A stretch of DNA of 55,024 nucleotides from Gordonia sp. ABSL11-1 (GTDB taxonomy: Bacteria > Actinomycetota > Actinomycetes > Mycobacteriales > Mycobacteriaceae): contig NZ_JASXSI010000029.1 of assembly GCF_030315685.1 (NCBI RefSeq), positions 1 through 55,024 of the forward strand. The letters are read 5' to 3'. A program made the translations under genes and the position numbers. The notes under the pieces were generated by a model. That model made no database searches. It had not been told where the DNA came from and worked only from the letters and a program-made list of their open reading frames with translations. Below are positions 42,711-50,031 of this stretch, in pieces (within the stretch, counting starts at the first letter, position 1; every line of letters starts with the position of its first letter).

Positions 42711-43889
42711 ATGGATCGTTCGGATTCAGGGGCCGTCGGGGTGGTGACCGCGCGCACGGCCGACGTAGGTGCGACGTACCGGGCGGCGTTGCCGGTGGCG
42801 GGACGTCGCGTCGCGGTGTTCGGGTCGGGTGGTCCGGCGCTACGGCACGCATCCGCACTCCTGAACGCCGGTGCGGTGGTCACGGTGGTCGGCACCTCGG
42901 TGACACCGGCACTCGCCGATCTTGCTGCTCGAGACCTGATCGGTTGGTGTGATAGGGATTTCAGAGCGGCGGATCTGGACGAAATCTGGTTGGCGGTTGC
43001 CGCGACGGGAAACGAGTTGGTGGACCGGGCCATAGCGGACGCATGCTCGAATCGTCGGCTGTGGTGTCTGCGGGACAACGGACCGTCGCGGCGCGCTGGT
43101 GGAGCCGGTCGCGTCGTCCTGGTCGGTGGTGGCCCAGGCGATCCGGGGCTACTGACCGTCGCGGGATCAGAAGCTCTGCGGTCCGCCGACGTGATCGTCA
43201 CCGACCGATTGGCGCCGTTGTCCGTACTCGCCGACCTGCCGGGACACGTGGAGATCATCGACGTCGGCAAGATCCCCTTCGGCCGTGCCGCGGCGCAGGA
43301 GGACATCAACCGAATCCTGATCGAGCGCGCGTCACAAGGGCGGATTGTGGTGCGGTTCAAAGGCGGAGACAGTTTCCTGTTCGGCCGCGGAGGTGAGGAA
43401 CTTCTGGCCTGCGAAGCAGCAGGAATTCCCGTGTCGGTGATCCCGGGCGTCTCTTCGGCACTTGCGGTGCCGGCCGCCGCGGGCATTCCGGTAACACATC
43501 GCGGCCTCACCCAAGGCGTGACGGTCGTGTCAGGGCACGTTCCCCCGGATCATCGTTCATCGACTGTCGACTACCGGGCCCTGGCTGCTGCCGGCACCAC
43601 GCTGGTGTTCCTGATGGCCGTGACCAACCTGGACGCCATCACGACGGCGCTGATCGGTCACGGCATGGCGCCGGATACGCCTGCAGCGTGCATCGCGGAC
43701 GGCACCTTGCGTACCCAACGCGTTGTGCGCTCGGATCTGCGCGGTATCGCGGCGGAGGTGGCCGACCATGGGATGAAACCGCCGGCGATCACGGTGGTCG
43801 GGGCCGTCTCCCGCCTCTCCGAGCAGCAACTGGCCTCGACGTACTCCGATGGTGGTTCGGTGGTCGGCCACCGAGGGCTCGACGTCTGA
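42711..43889 (+). CDS. cobA: uroporphyrinogen-III C-methyltransferase CobA with degenerate dehydrogenase domain
   Basis: A protein of 392 residues (393 from the ATG at 42708; GGAGG spacing favours 42711). Residues of about 25-125 look like the NAD-binding precorrin-2 dehydrogenase domain of CysG (RVAVFGSGGPALRHASALLNAGAVVTVVG), but the expected AATDD-type catalytic aspartate is replaced (AATGNE). From about 135 the SUMT domain is complete: VVLVGGGPGDPGLLTVAGSEALRSADVIVTDRLA, EIIDVGKIPFG, VVRFKGGDSFLFGRGGEE, PGVSSALAVPAAAGIPVTHRG. It makes precorrin-2, the entry to the corrin pathway. Siroheme formation by this protein is doubtful. Confidence 0.88.
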   Translation: MDRSDSGAVGVVTARTADVGATYRAALPVAGRRVAVFGSGGPALRHASALLNAGAVVTVVGTSVTPALADLAARDLIGWCDRDFRAADLDEIWLAVAATGNELVDRAIADACSNRRLWCLRDNGPSRRAGGAGRVVLVGGGPGDPGLLTVAGSEALRSADVIVTDRLAPLSVLADLPGHVEIIDVGKIPFGRAAAQEDINRILIERASQGRIVVRFKGGDSFLFGRGGEELLACEAAGIPVSVIPGVSSALAVPAAAGIPVTHRGLTQGVTVVSGHVPPDHRSSTVDYRALAAAGTTLVFLMAVTNLDAITTALIGHGMAPDTPAACIADGTLRTQRVVRSDLRGIAAEVADHGMKPPAITVVGAVSRLSEQQLASTYSDGGSVVGHRGLDV

Positions 43890-43944
43890 TCTGCGCCTTC
43901 TCGTCAGGCCGTGACGTGACCTGAGCTGGACCCACAGTGATTTG

Positions 43945-44000
43945 TTGCGCTGATCACTGACAGGCCCTATGGTAGAACCACAGCTTTGGTAGTTCCATAT
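43945..44000 (+). promoter_or_regulatory. mutase operon promoter with tandem GntR-type operators
   Basis: A possible promoter is TTGCGC (43945-43950), spacer 17, TATGGT (43968-43973). The operator TATGGTAGAACCACA (43968-43982) covers the -10 box, and a second copy, TTTGGTAGTTCCATA, follows at 43985-43999, directly before the AGGAGG ribosome site. Cores TGGTAGAACCA and TGGTAGTTCCA. Overlap of the -10 box and of the transcript start fits repression. No riboswitch is seen here. Confidence 0.6.
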
Positions 44001-44012
44001 AGGAGGATTCCC

Positions 44013-44432
44013 GTGAGTGATCAGTCAGCCGTCCCGATTCGCATCATGCTTGCCAAGATCGGGTTGGATGGGCACGACCGCGGCGTCAAAGTGGTGGCGC
44101 GGACACTGCGCGACGCCGGCATGGAGGTCATCTACACGGGTCTGCACCGCAGCCCCGAGCAAGTGGTCGAAGCGGCCACGCAGGAGGACGTGGATGTCCT
44201 CGGTGTGAGTCTGTTGTCCGGCGCTCACATGCCCATCTTCACCAAGATCTTCGAGATCCTCGGCGCCATGGAGGATCGTCCGCGATTCGCGATCGTGGCC
44301 GGCGGCGTGATGCCGGACGAGGATGAGCTCGAGCTCCAGAAGATGGGTGTGGCAGCGGTTCTCGGGCAAGACACCACGCCGGAGAAGATCGTCGAGACGA
44401 TCAAGGAGTGCGCACCGGAGATGGCTTCCTGA
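44013..44432 (+). CDS. hcmB: acyl-CoA mutase B12-binding small subunit (HcmB-like)
   Basis: A protein of 139 residues from GTG 44013, 6 bases after AGGAGG. It is a free-standing cobalamin-binding domain: DGHDRG (19-24) with the histidine that ligates cobalt, VSLLSGAH and AGGVMPDEDE for the nucleotide tail. Size and separation from the catalytic chain fit 2-hydroxyisobutyryl-CoA or isobutyryl-CoA mutase, not the single-chain methylmalonyl-CoA mutase. First gene of the operon; its stop overlaps the ligase start (TGATG). Confidence 0.9.
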   Translation: MSDQSAVPIRIMLAKIGLDGHDRGVKVVARTLRDAGMEVIYTGLHRSPEQVVEAATQEDVDVLGVSLLSGAHMPIFTKIFEILGAMEDRPRFAIVAGGVMPDEDELELQKMGVAAVLGQDTTPEKIVETIKECAPEMAS

Positions 44433-45853
44433 TGCCGGAGATGGAAGAGTGGACATGGCCCCCGAAGTACGATCCGGACTATCGTCCACCGTCTGGACAA
44501 GAGCATTGGTTTCCCGAGCGGGAGACCATGGACCCGGAGTTGCGCGACGGGCAGATCCTGCGGCGTATCCAACAGTTGATGGGGTATGCGTGGGAACGGT
44601 CGCCGTTCTACCGACGGAAGTGGTCCGAGGTCGGGATCGAACCCGGCGACATCACCTCGCTGGAGGCATTCGAATCGGTACCCGTGATCCGCAAGGACGA
44701 CCTCCGTTCTGACCAAGCTGCGAACGAGCCCTACGGTAGCTACTTGTGCATCGATCCAGGCGAGGTCGCGCACATCAACGGCACATCGGGTACCACTGGA
44801 CGGCCGACGGCCTTCGGTATCAACCAGCGCGACTGGACATCCATTGCCAATGCTCACGCCAGGGTCATGTGGGGGATGGGAATCCGTCCCGATGACGTGG
44901 TCCTGATCGGCTCACCGTTGGCTCTGTACTGGGGGTCGTGGGGTGCCTACATAGGCGCAGAACGGCTCGGGGCGACGGTGTTCCCGTTCGGTGCCGGCAC
45001 CCAAGGTGGAAGCCTGCGCACCCTTCAGTGGATGAAGCAGATGAAGGCGACGATCTTCTACGGGACCCCGTCATATGCGCTGCGACTGGCCGAGGTCGCG
45101 TACGAGAACGACATCGATCCTCGCAAGCTGGGTCTGCACAAGATGTTCTTCTCCGGCGAGCCCGGCGCGAGCGTACCGGCGATCCGGCAACGCATCATTG
45201 ATGCCTTCGACGTCGAGGTCTATGACTCGGGCAGCATGGCCGAGGTGGCACCGTGGATGCATCTCGGTTCCTCGCACAACGGTCCCGGTGTCTTTTGTTG
45301 GCAGGACCTCGTATACGCGGAAGTCTGCGATCCCGAGACGATGAAGCGCGTTCCCTTCGGCGCGGAGGGTACGCCGGTGTACACGACGTTGGAGCGAACC
45401 GCGCAGCCCATGATCCGCCTGCTGTCCAACGACCTCACACGCTGGGAGGCGCCCGACATCGCACGCGGACGCACGTATCCGTTCCTGCCGAACGGAATCT
45501 ACGGGCGGATCGACGAGATGTTCCAGATTCGCGGCGAGAACGTGCATCCCAGCGCGATCGACGAAGTCATCATGGCTGCACCGGGGTACGGCGGGGAGCA
45601 TCGGATCGTCATCACTCGTGAGAGTGCGATGGACGAGCTCGTGGTCCAGGTGGAGTTCGATCCGACGAAGGCTGGCATCACCGATGCCGCATGGATCCAA
45701 AAGCTGGGCTCCGACCTGCGCACTGTTCTCGGCGTCGGCGCCACGGTGGTGGTGGTCGCCCCGAACACGTTCGATCGCACCGACTTCAAGGCGCGACGCG
45801 TGATCGACGACCGGAAGCTCTTCGAGTCGATCGAGAGGAAGGTGCTGTCATGA
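44432..45853 (+). CDS. PaaK-like AMP-dependent acyl-CoA ligase, probable 2-hydroxyisobutyrate-CoA ligase
   Basis: A protein of 473 residues of the phenylacetate-CoA ligase family. The P-loop is GTSGTTGRPT (117-126), with YGTPSYALRLAE, VEVYDSGSMAEVAPW (family Y/F-D-x-x-G-type motif) and a YGRIDEMFQIRGENVHPSAIDEV hinge region. The C-terminal lysine lies in DFKARRVIDDRK. It joins a carboxylic acid to CoA with ATP. Its place inside a mutase operon, and the known PaaK-like 2-hydroxyisobutyrate ligase partner of HcmAB, lead to the substrate proposal. That substrate is inference; isobutyrate, pivalate and other branched acids are alternatives. Overlaps meaB start by 4 bases. Confidence 0.82.
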   Translation: MPEMEEWTWPPKYDPDYRPPSGQEHWFPERETMDPELRDGQILRRIQQLMGYAWERSPFYRRKWSEVGIEPGDITSLEAFESVPVIRKDDLRSDQAANEPYGSYLCIDPGEVAHINGTSGTTGRPTAFGINQRDWTSIANAHARVMWGMGIRPDDVVLIGSPLALYWGSWGAYIGAERLGATVFPFGAGTQGGSLRTLQWMKQMKATIFYGTPSYALRLAEVAYENDIDPRKLGLHKMFFSGEPGASVPAIRQRIIDAFDVEVYDSGSMAEVAPWMHLGSSHNGPGVFCWQDLVYAEVCDPETMKRVPFGAEGTPVYTTLERTAQPMIRLLSNDLTRWEAPDIARGRTYPFLPNGIYGRIDEMFQIRGENVHPSAIDEVIMAAPGYGGEHRIVITRESAMDELVVQVEFDPTKAGITDAAWIQKLGSDLRTVLGVGATVVVVAPNTFDRTDFKARRVIDDRKLFESIERKVLS

Positions 45854-46845
45854 CCCAGGCAGTGGCGAACCGACCCATGACGGAGTTGGCCGAGAAGATC
45901 CGTGCTGGATCTCAGCCGGCGATCGCACGCGGGCTCACCGTGGTGGAGCGTCGATCCGCCGCCGCGTCGGAGTTGCTGGCCGACCTCTGGAAGCACAGCG
46001 GACATGCACATGTCCTCGGCGTCACCGGGCCGGCAGGCAGCGGCAAGAGCACGCTGGTCACGCGGATGGCCAAAGGGTGCACAGCGCGCGGGTCGAAGGT
46101 GGCGATCATCGCGGTCGATCCGTCCAGTGCATACTCCGGTGGCGCGATCCTGGGGGACCGCATCCGGATGACCGAATTGGCCGAGGATCGCGAAATCTAC
46201 ATCAGGTCGATGGCTTCACGCGGGGCGACCGGCGGGTTGTCTCGTGCGGTACTCGACGGAATCAGTCTGCTCGATGCGGCAGGTTTCGATGTCATCATCC
46301 TCGAGACCGTGGGTGTCGGGCAGGCCGAGATGGACGTGATGTCGGTGGCCCACACCGTGCTCGTCGTCAGCGTTCCGGGTCTGGGTGACGACATCCAGGC
46401 GATCAAGGCAGGGCTCATCGAGATCGCTGACATCCACGTGGTGAACAAGGCCGACCGGCCGGGCGCCGACCTGACCTACAAGCAGCTCCGCGAGTCGCTG
46501 CGACTGGCGCACCGGGAGGCGGGAAGCTGGAACGTCCCGATCGTGAAATGCGTTGCCGCCACGGGTGAGGGTGTCGCCGAATTGCTCGACAAGTCTGAGA
46601 AACACCAGAGGTGGATGAAGGACCACGGCGGGCTGCGCGAAGTCGAGCGCCGAAATGCGGCGACCCGGATCCGCTGGGCAGCAGAGGTTCTCATCTCCGA
46701 ACAGCTGCGAGCCGGCGATGCCGGCTTCGATTCCGCGGTGAACTCACTCATCGCGCGGGAGATCGATCCCCGCACCGCAGCCGACCACCTCTTGAGAGCT
46801 ATGACCCGACCGCACACTGATCAGAAAGAGAAGACCGATGCCTGA
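45850..46845 (+). CDS. meaB: MeaB/ArgK-type GTPase, mutase chaperone
   Basis: A protein of 331 residues. Walker A is GPAGSGKST (60-68), followed by VAIIAVDPSSAYSGGAILGDRIRM, the switch ETVGVGQAEMDVMSVA and the guanine-specificity motif NKAD in HVVNKADRPGAD. These G3E-family proteins protect and reload B12-dependent mutases, keeping damaged cob(II)alamin out. Location between the ligase and the large subunit (8-base overlap with the latter) indicates a dedicated chaperone, similar to MeaH of the hydroxyisobutyryl-CoA mutase system. Confidence 0.9.
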   Translation: MTQAVANRPMTELAEKIRAGSQPAIARGLTVVERRSAAASELLADLWKHSGHAHVLGVTGPAGSGKSTLVTRMAKGCTARGSKVAIIAVDPSSAYSGGAILGDRIRMTELAEDREIYIRSMASRGATGGLSRAVLDGISLLDAAGFDVIILETVGVGQAEMDVMSVAHTVLVVSVPGLGDDIQAIKAGLIEIADIHVVNKADRPGADLTYKQLRESLRLAHREAGSWNVPIVKCVAATGEGVAELLDKSEKHQRWMKDHGGLREVERRNAATRIRWAAEVLISEQLRAGDAGFDSAVNSLIAREIDPRTAADHLLRAMTRPHTDQKEKTDA

Positions 46846-48556
46846 GAATGATCACGTCACGCCCGACGAGATGCGCCTCGCGACCGACGCTCTGGTGAAG
46901 CGCGCCAGCGCCGATCTCGATGACTGGGAGGGGCGTGAGCTCGCCGAGTTCCTCGCGCGTGCTCCAGAGTCGAAGGACAAGTACCTGACCGGTAGCGGTG
47001 CTGAGGTCAAGCGCGTGTACGGCCCGCAGGACCTCCCGGAGAGCTGGGACGAGATCGGTCTGCCGGGCCGATACCCCTACACGCGCGGTCCGTACCCCAC
47101 GATGTATCGCGGACGGGTGTGGACCATGCGCCAGATCGCCGGATTCGGTCAGGCTGAGGAAACCAACAAGCGCTTCCAGTACCTCATCGAACAAGGCCAA
47201 ACCGGCCTGTCGGTCGACTTCGACATGCCGACCTTGATGGGCCTCGACAGCGACCATCCGATGAGCCTCGGTGAAGTCGGCCGCGAGGGTGTGGCGGTTG
47301 ATGTCCTGCCGGACATGGCAGCGCTGTTCGACGCGATCAACCTCGAAGAGATCTCGGTCTCGATGACGATCAACCCGTCGGCCTGGATTCTGCTCGCCAT
47401 GTACATCGCGGTGGCCGAAGACCGTGGCTACGACCTGAACAAACTGTCCGGCACGATTCAGAACGACATTCTCAAAGAATATGTGGCACAGAAGGAATGG
47501 ATCTTTCCGGTTCGTCCGAGTATGCGCATCGTGCGGGACTGCATCGCCTATTGCGCCGACAACATGGCCCGTTACAACCCCGTCAACATCAGCGGGTACC
47601 ACATCAGTGAGGCCGGCGGCAACGCAGTGCAGGAGGTCGCATTCACGATGGCGATCACCAAGGCATACGTCGAAGATGTGGTCAAGGCCGGTGTCGATGT
47701 CGACACCTTCGCCTCGCGGCTGTCCTTCTTCTTCGTCTCGCAGGCCGACCTCTTCGAGGAGGTCGCGAAGTTCCGGGCAGTCCGCCGGTACTACGCGAAG
47801 ATGATGAAGGAGCAGTTCGGAGCGAAGAAGGCCAACTCGATGCGGTTGCGTTTCCACGCCCAGACCGCTGCGGCGACATTGACCAAACCACAGCCGATGG
47901 TGAACATCATCCGTACCGCACTCCAGGCGCTGTCGGCAGTGATGGGCGGTGCTCAGTCGCTGCACACCAACGGCCTCGACGAGGCTTACACCATCCCCAG
48001 CGAGATGGCCATGAAGCTGGCACTGCGGACCCAGCAGATCATCGCCGACGAGACCAACGTGCCCAACGTCATCGATCCGCTTGGTGGTTCGTACCTCGTC
48101 GAGGCCCTCACCGACGAGATCGAGCAGGGCATCGACGACTACATCAAGAAGGTCGAGGCCATGGGTGGCGTCGAGGCCGCCATCGAGCAGGGCTTCTTCC
48201 AGAAGGAGATCTCTGACACTGCGTACGACTACGCCAAGCGCAAGGCCACCGGCGACCGGCCCGTGATCGGTGTCAACAAGTACATCGACGCCGAAGAGGA
48301 CCAGAAGATCGAGGTGCACAAGCTCGATCCGGAATCCGAGGCTCGTCAGATCAGCCGACTCAAGCGGGTACGTGGTGACCGTGACCAGCAGCGTGCCGAC
48401 GCTGCGCTGAGCAACCTGATCGCGGTTGCTCGCGACGACAGTGCAAACCTCATGCCGGCCACGATCGAGGCGGTTCGGGCGCATCTGTCGATGGGTGAGA
48501 TCACCGGTGCGTTGGGTGAGGTGTTCGGCACCTACCAGGAGACCCCGGTGTTCTGA
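46838..48556 (+). CDS. hcmA: 2-hydroxyisobutyryl-CoA mutase large subunit
   Basis: A protein of 572 residues with the mutase TIM barrel but no B12 domain, which is encoded separately at 44013. Substrate-specificity positions can be read against methylmalonyl-CoA mutase. The WTMRQIAGF motif has Ile100 where that enzyme has Tyr89 and isobutyryl-CoA mutase has Phe. GLSVDFDMPT has Asp127 where the others have Ala. KEYVAQKEW has Gln218 instead of Arg207. Ile and Asp in these places, 27 residues apart, are the hallmark of HcmA (Ile90/Asp117). The catalytic histidine is 255 in ISGYHISEAG. It would convert 2-hydroxyisobutyryl-CoA to 3-hydroxybutyryl-CoA. Last gene of the operon. Confidence 0.9.
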   Translation: MPENDHVTPDEMRLATDALVKRASADLDDWEGRELAEFLARAPESKDKYLTGSGAEVKRVYGPQDLPESWDEIGLPGRYPYTRGPYPTMYRGRVWTMRQIAGFGQAEETNKRFQYLIEQGQTGLSVDFDMPTLMGLDSDHPMSLGEVGREGVAVDVLPDMAALFDAINLEEISVSMTINPSAWILLAMYIAVAEDRGYDLNKLSGTIQNDILKEYVAQKEWIFPVRPSMRIVRDCIAYCADNMARYNPVNISGYHISEAGGNAVQEVAFTMAITKAYVEDVVKAGVDVDTFASRLSFFFVSQADLFEEVAKFRAVRRYYAKMMKEQFGAKKANSMRLRFHAQTAAATLTKPQPMVNIIRTALQALSAVMGGAQSLHTNGLDEAYTIPSEMAMKLALRTQQIIADETNVPNVIDPLGGSYLVEALTDEIEQGIDDYIKKVEAMGGVEAAIEQGFFQKEISDTAYDYAKRKATGDRPVIGVNKYIDAEEDQKIEVHKLDPESEARQISRLKRVRGDRDQQRADAALSNLIAVARDDSANLMPATIEAVRAHLSMGEITGALGEVFGTYQETPVF

Positions 48557-48640
48557 CCCAGAGCGCGGGGAATCACGTGGCGATTGATCGTCGCTGCGTT
48601 CGTTCTGCGGTCGCGGAACCGAAGGTCCGCGATGCGGGTC

Positions 48641-48681
48641 ATACCGACCACAGCACGGTAGTACGACGCATTGGTCGGTAT
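48641..48681. promoter_or_regulatory. paired inverted half-sites before the second GntR gene
   Basis: ATACCGACCA (48641-48650) and TGGTCGGTAT (48672-48681) are exact reverse complements, with starts 31 bases apart (about three helical turns). The position, 90 bases before the GntR start, fits a looped or cooperative operator. The motif differs from TGGTNNNACCA. Nothing else is seen in the 214-base gap 48557-48770. Confidence 0.45.
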
Positions 48682-48770
48682 CATGACGGCGTCGATTCGA
48701 TCCGGTGACGGGTGATTGCCACAACGAGGCGGTCGGGCAGGCCCGGTCGGGGTGAGGGGAGCGTTGGACC

Positions 48771-49511
48771 GTGACACAGGAAGTCCGTTGGCAACCACTG
48801 CAGCGTTTGCGTACTCACGAACAGGTCATCGCCGAGATCGAGCACCGATTGAGCACTGGAGCCCTGGCCGCGGGTGATCGTCTGCCGCCGGAGCGGCAGC
48901 TGGCCGAGGCCCTCGGTGTCAGTCGAGGCGCCGTTCGCGAAGCGCTGCGAATTCTCGAGGCCATCGGCGTGGTCGAGGCCGGCACCGGATCAGGACCGAC
49001 CGCGGGTTCGACGATCGTGCGCGACAGTTTTTCCGGGCTGGCGATGGTGCTGCGGATTCACATGCAGGTGGCCTCTTTCGAGCGTGATGACCTGCTCGAG
49101 GTGCGGCTGTCCATCGAACGGCTGGCGTCGCGGAAAGCCGCCAGGGCGGCGACCAGTGAGGACATAGACGAACTGCGGGCGCTGGTCGAGCGGATGCGCG
49201 GAGTCGACTCGGTGGCGACGTTCAACGATCTCGACGCGGCCTTCCACATACAGATCGCCACGATCTCCGGGAATGACCTGGTTGCTGTTCTCATGGCAGC
49301 GATGCGGCAGGCATTGCGCGACACCATGGTTACTGCATTCGAGCAGTTGACCGACCCGCAGGCCGCCATGCGAAAGTTGACGAACGAGCACTCGAAGATC
49401 GTGGACGCGATCAGCTCCGGCGCCGGTACCAAGGCCGCCAACGCGGTCGGCCGTCACATTTGCGGCTTTTACGAGGCGGTCGGCTTCACGATTTCTGATG
49501 AGGGCGAGTGA
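48771..49511 (+). CDS. GntR family regulator, FadR subfamily
   Basis: A protein of 246 residues from GTG 48771. The winged helix (HEQVIAEIEHRLSTGALAAGDRLPPERQLAEALGVSRGAVREALRILEAIGVVEAGTGSG) is followed by an FCD domain with the metal-site residues expected for the family (DLLEVRLSIERLASRKAA, FNDLDAAFHIQIATISGN, EHSKIVDAI). It is a close paralogue of the riboswitch-controlled GntR protein at 19635, but with a more canonical FCD site. It follows the mutase operon in the same direction after 214 bases. Either paralogue could bind the shared operator. The C-terminal ends meet an unknown gene on the other strand. Confidence 0.87.
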   Translation: MTQEVRWQPLQRLRTHEQVIAEIEHRLSTGALAAGDRLPPERQLAEALGVSRGAVREALRILEAIGVVEAGTGSGPTAGSTIVRDSFSGLAMVLRIHMQVASFERDDLLEVRLSIERLASRKAARAATSEDIDELRALVERMRGVDSVATFNDLDAAFHIQIATISGNDLVAVLMAAMRQALRDTMVTAFEQLTDPQAAMRKLTNEHSKIVDAISSGAGTKAANAVGRHICGFYEAVGFTISDEGE

Positions 49512-49533
49512 CTGGGTGCGTGAGGTGTGGTAC

Positions 49534-50031
49534 TCAGTGCAACTGCCACCCGGAGACGCGCACCACAGCGAGCACGAACTGTTCGAAGGACTCGAACCCG
49601 AGGTGTGGAAGTCCGGGGCGGGTTCGGTAGATCTCGCCCCGCCACTGCTCGTCGGCAGCGATGATGAATTTGGACCGCGTCGGAATGTCTGTGCTGCAAC
49701 GGGTCCGCTGAAAGGACCGCTGGCAGGCCGCTGCTTGCTTGTCGGTGCCGGAGTTGCGGTCGGGACCGCTCGGCGGTGACACCTCGATCTGCCAGCCGGT
49801 GGCGCCGAGGAAAGCCTCACAGAAGCTCTGTAGATCGTCAAAGCCGTGACGTCCGTGTCCTGGCCGGGTGTGATAGAGCTCCCCGCTCCACGGACCGTCA
49901 GCGGCCACGATCAACTTCCATCGCAACGGGTGTGATCTGGGTTTCGACGACGAGTGGTCCCGCTCTGCTCGGGCCGGCAGAGAGACAATGGAGTCATGCA
50001 CGGCGAGCCGAACCCTGATAATCGGTGTCAT
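49534..50031 (-). CDS. unknown protein with two copies of a 45-residue repeat
   Basis: A protein of up to 165 residues; GTG 50001 is an alternative start giving 155. Two similar units are visible. The first runs from KLIVAADGPWSGELYHTRPG to ATGWQIEV, the second from KFIIAADEQWRGEIYRTRPG to VSGWQLH. They share AAD..W.GE.Y.TRPG, GF.....F..A and a closing GW. A linker with two cysteines separates them. No signal or membrane segment. It starts within or at the end of the ilvC-like gene, so the two are probably cotranscribed. I do not recognise the family beyond a resemblance to small mycobacterial hypothetical proteins. Confidence 0.6.
   Translation of the reverse strand: MTPIIRVRLAVHDSIVSLPARAERDHSSSKPRSHPLRWKLIVAADGPWSGELYHTRPGHGRHGFDDLQSFCEAFLGATGWQIEVSPPSGPDRNSGTDKQAAACQRSFQRTRCSTDIPTRSKFIIAADEQWRGEIYRTRPGLPHLGFESFEQFVLAVVRVSGWQLH

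Noticed and set aside
42443..43510. A 355-residue reverse open frame over cobA and its riboswitch
   Set aside because: Antisense shadow with Arg/Ser/Pro-rich composition; it would also run through the riboswitch.
46838..48556. Methylmalonyl-CoA mutase identity for the large subunit
   Set aside because: The Tyr and Arg that hold the methylmalonyl carboxylate are Ile and Gln here, and the B12 domain is a separate protein.
46799..48724. A 641-residue open frame on the reverse strand over the mutase large subunit
   Set aside because: It is the antisense of a strongly conserved gene in high-GC DNA; composition is rich in Arg, His, Asp and Gly and no domain is recognised.
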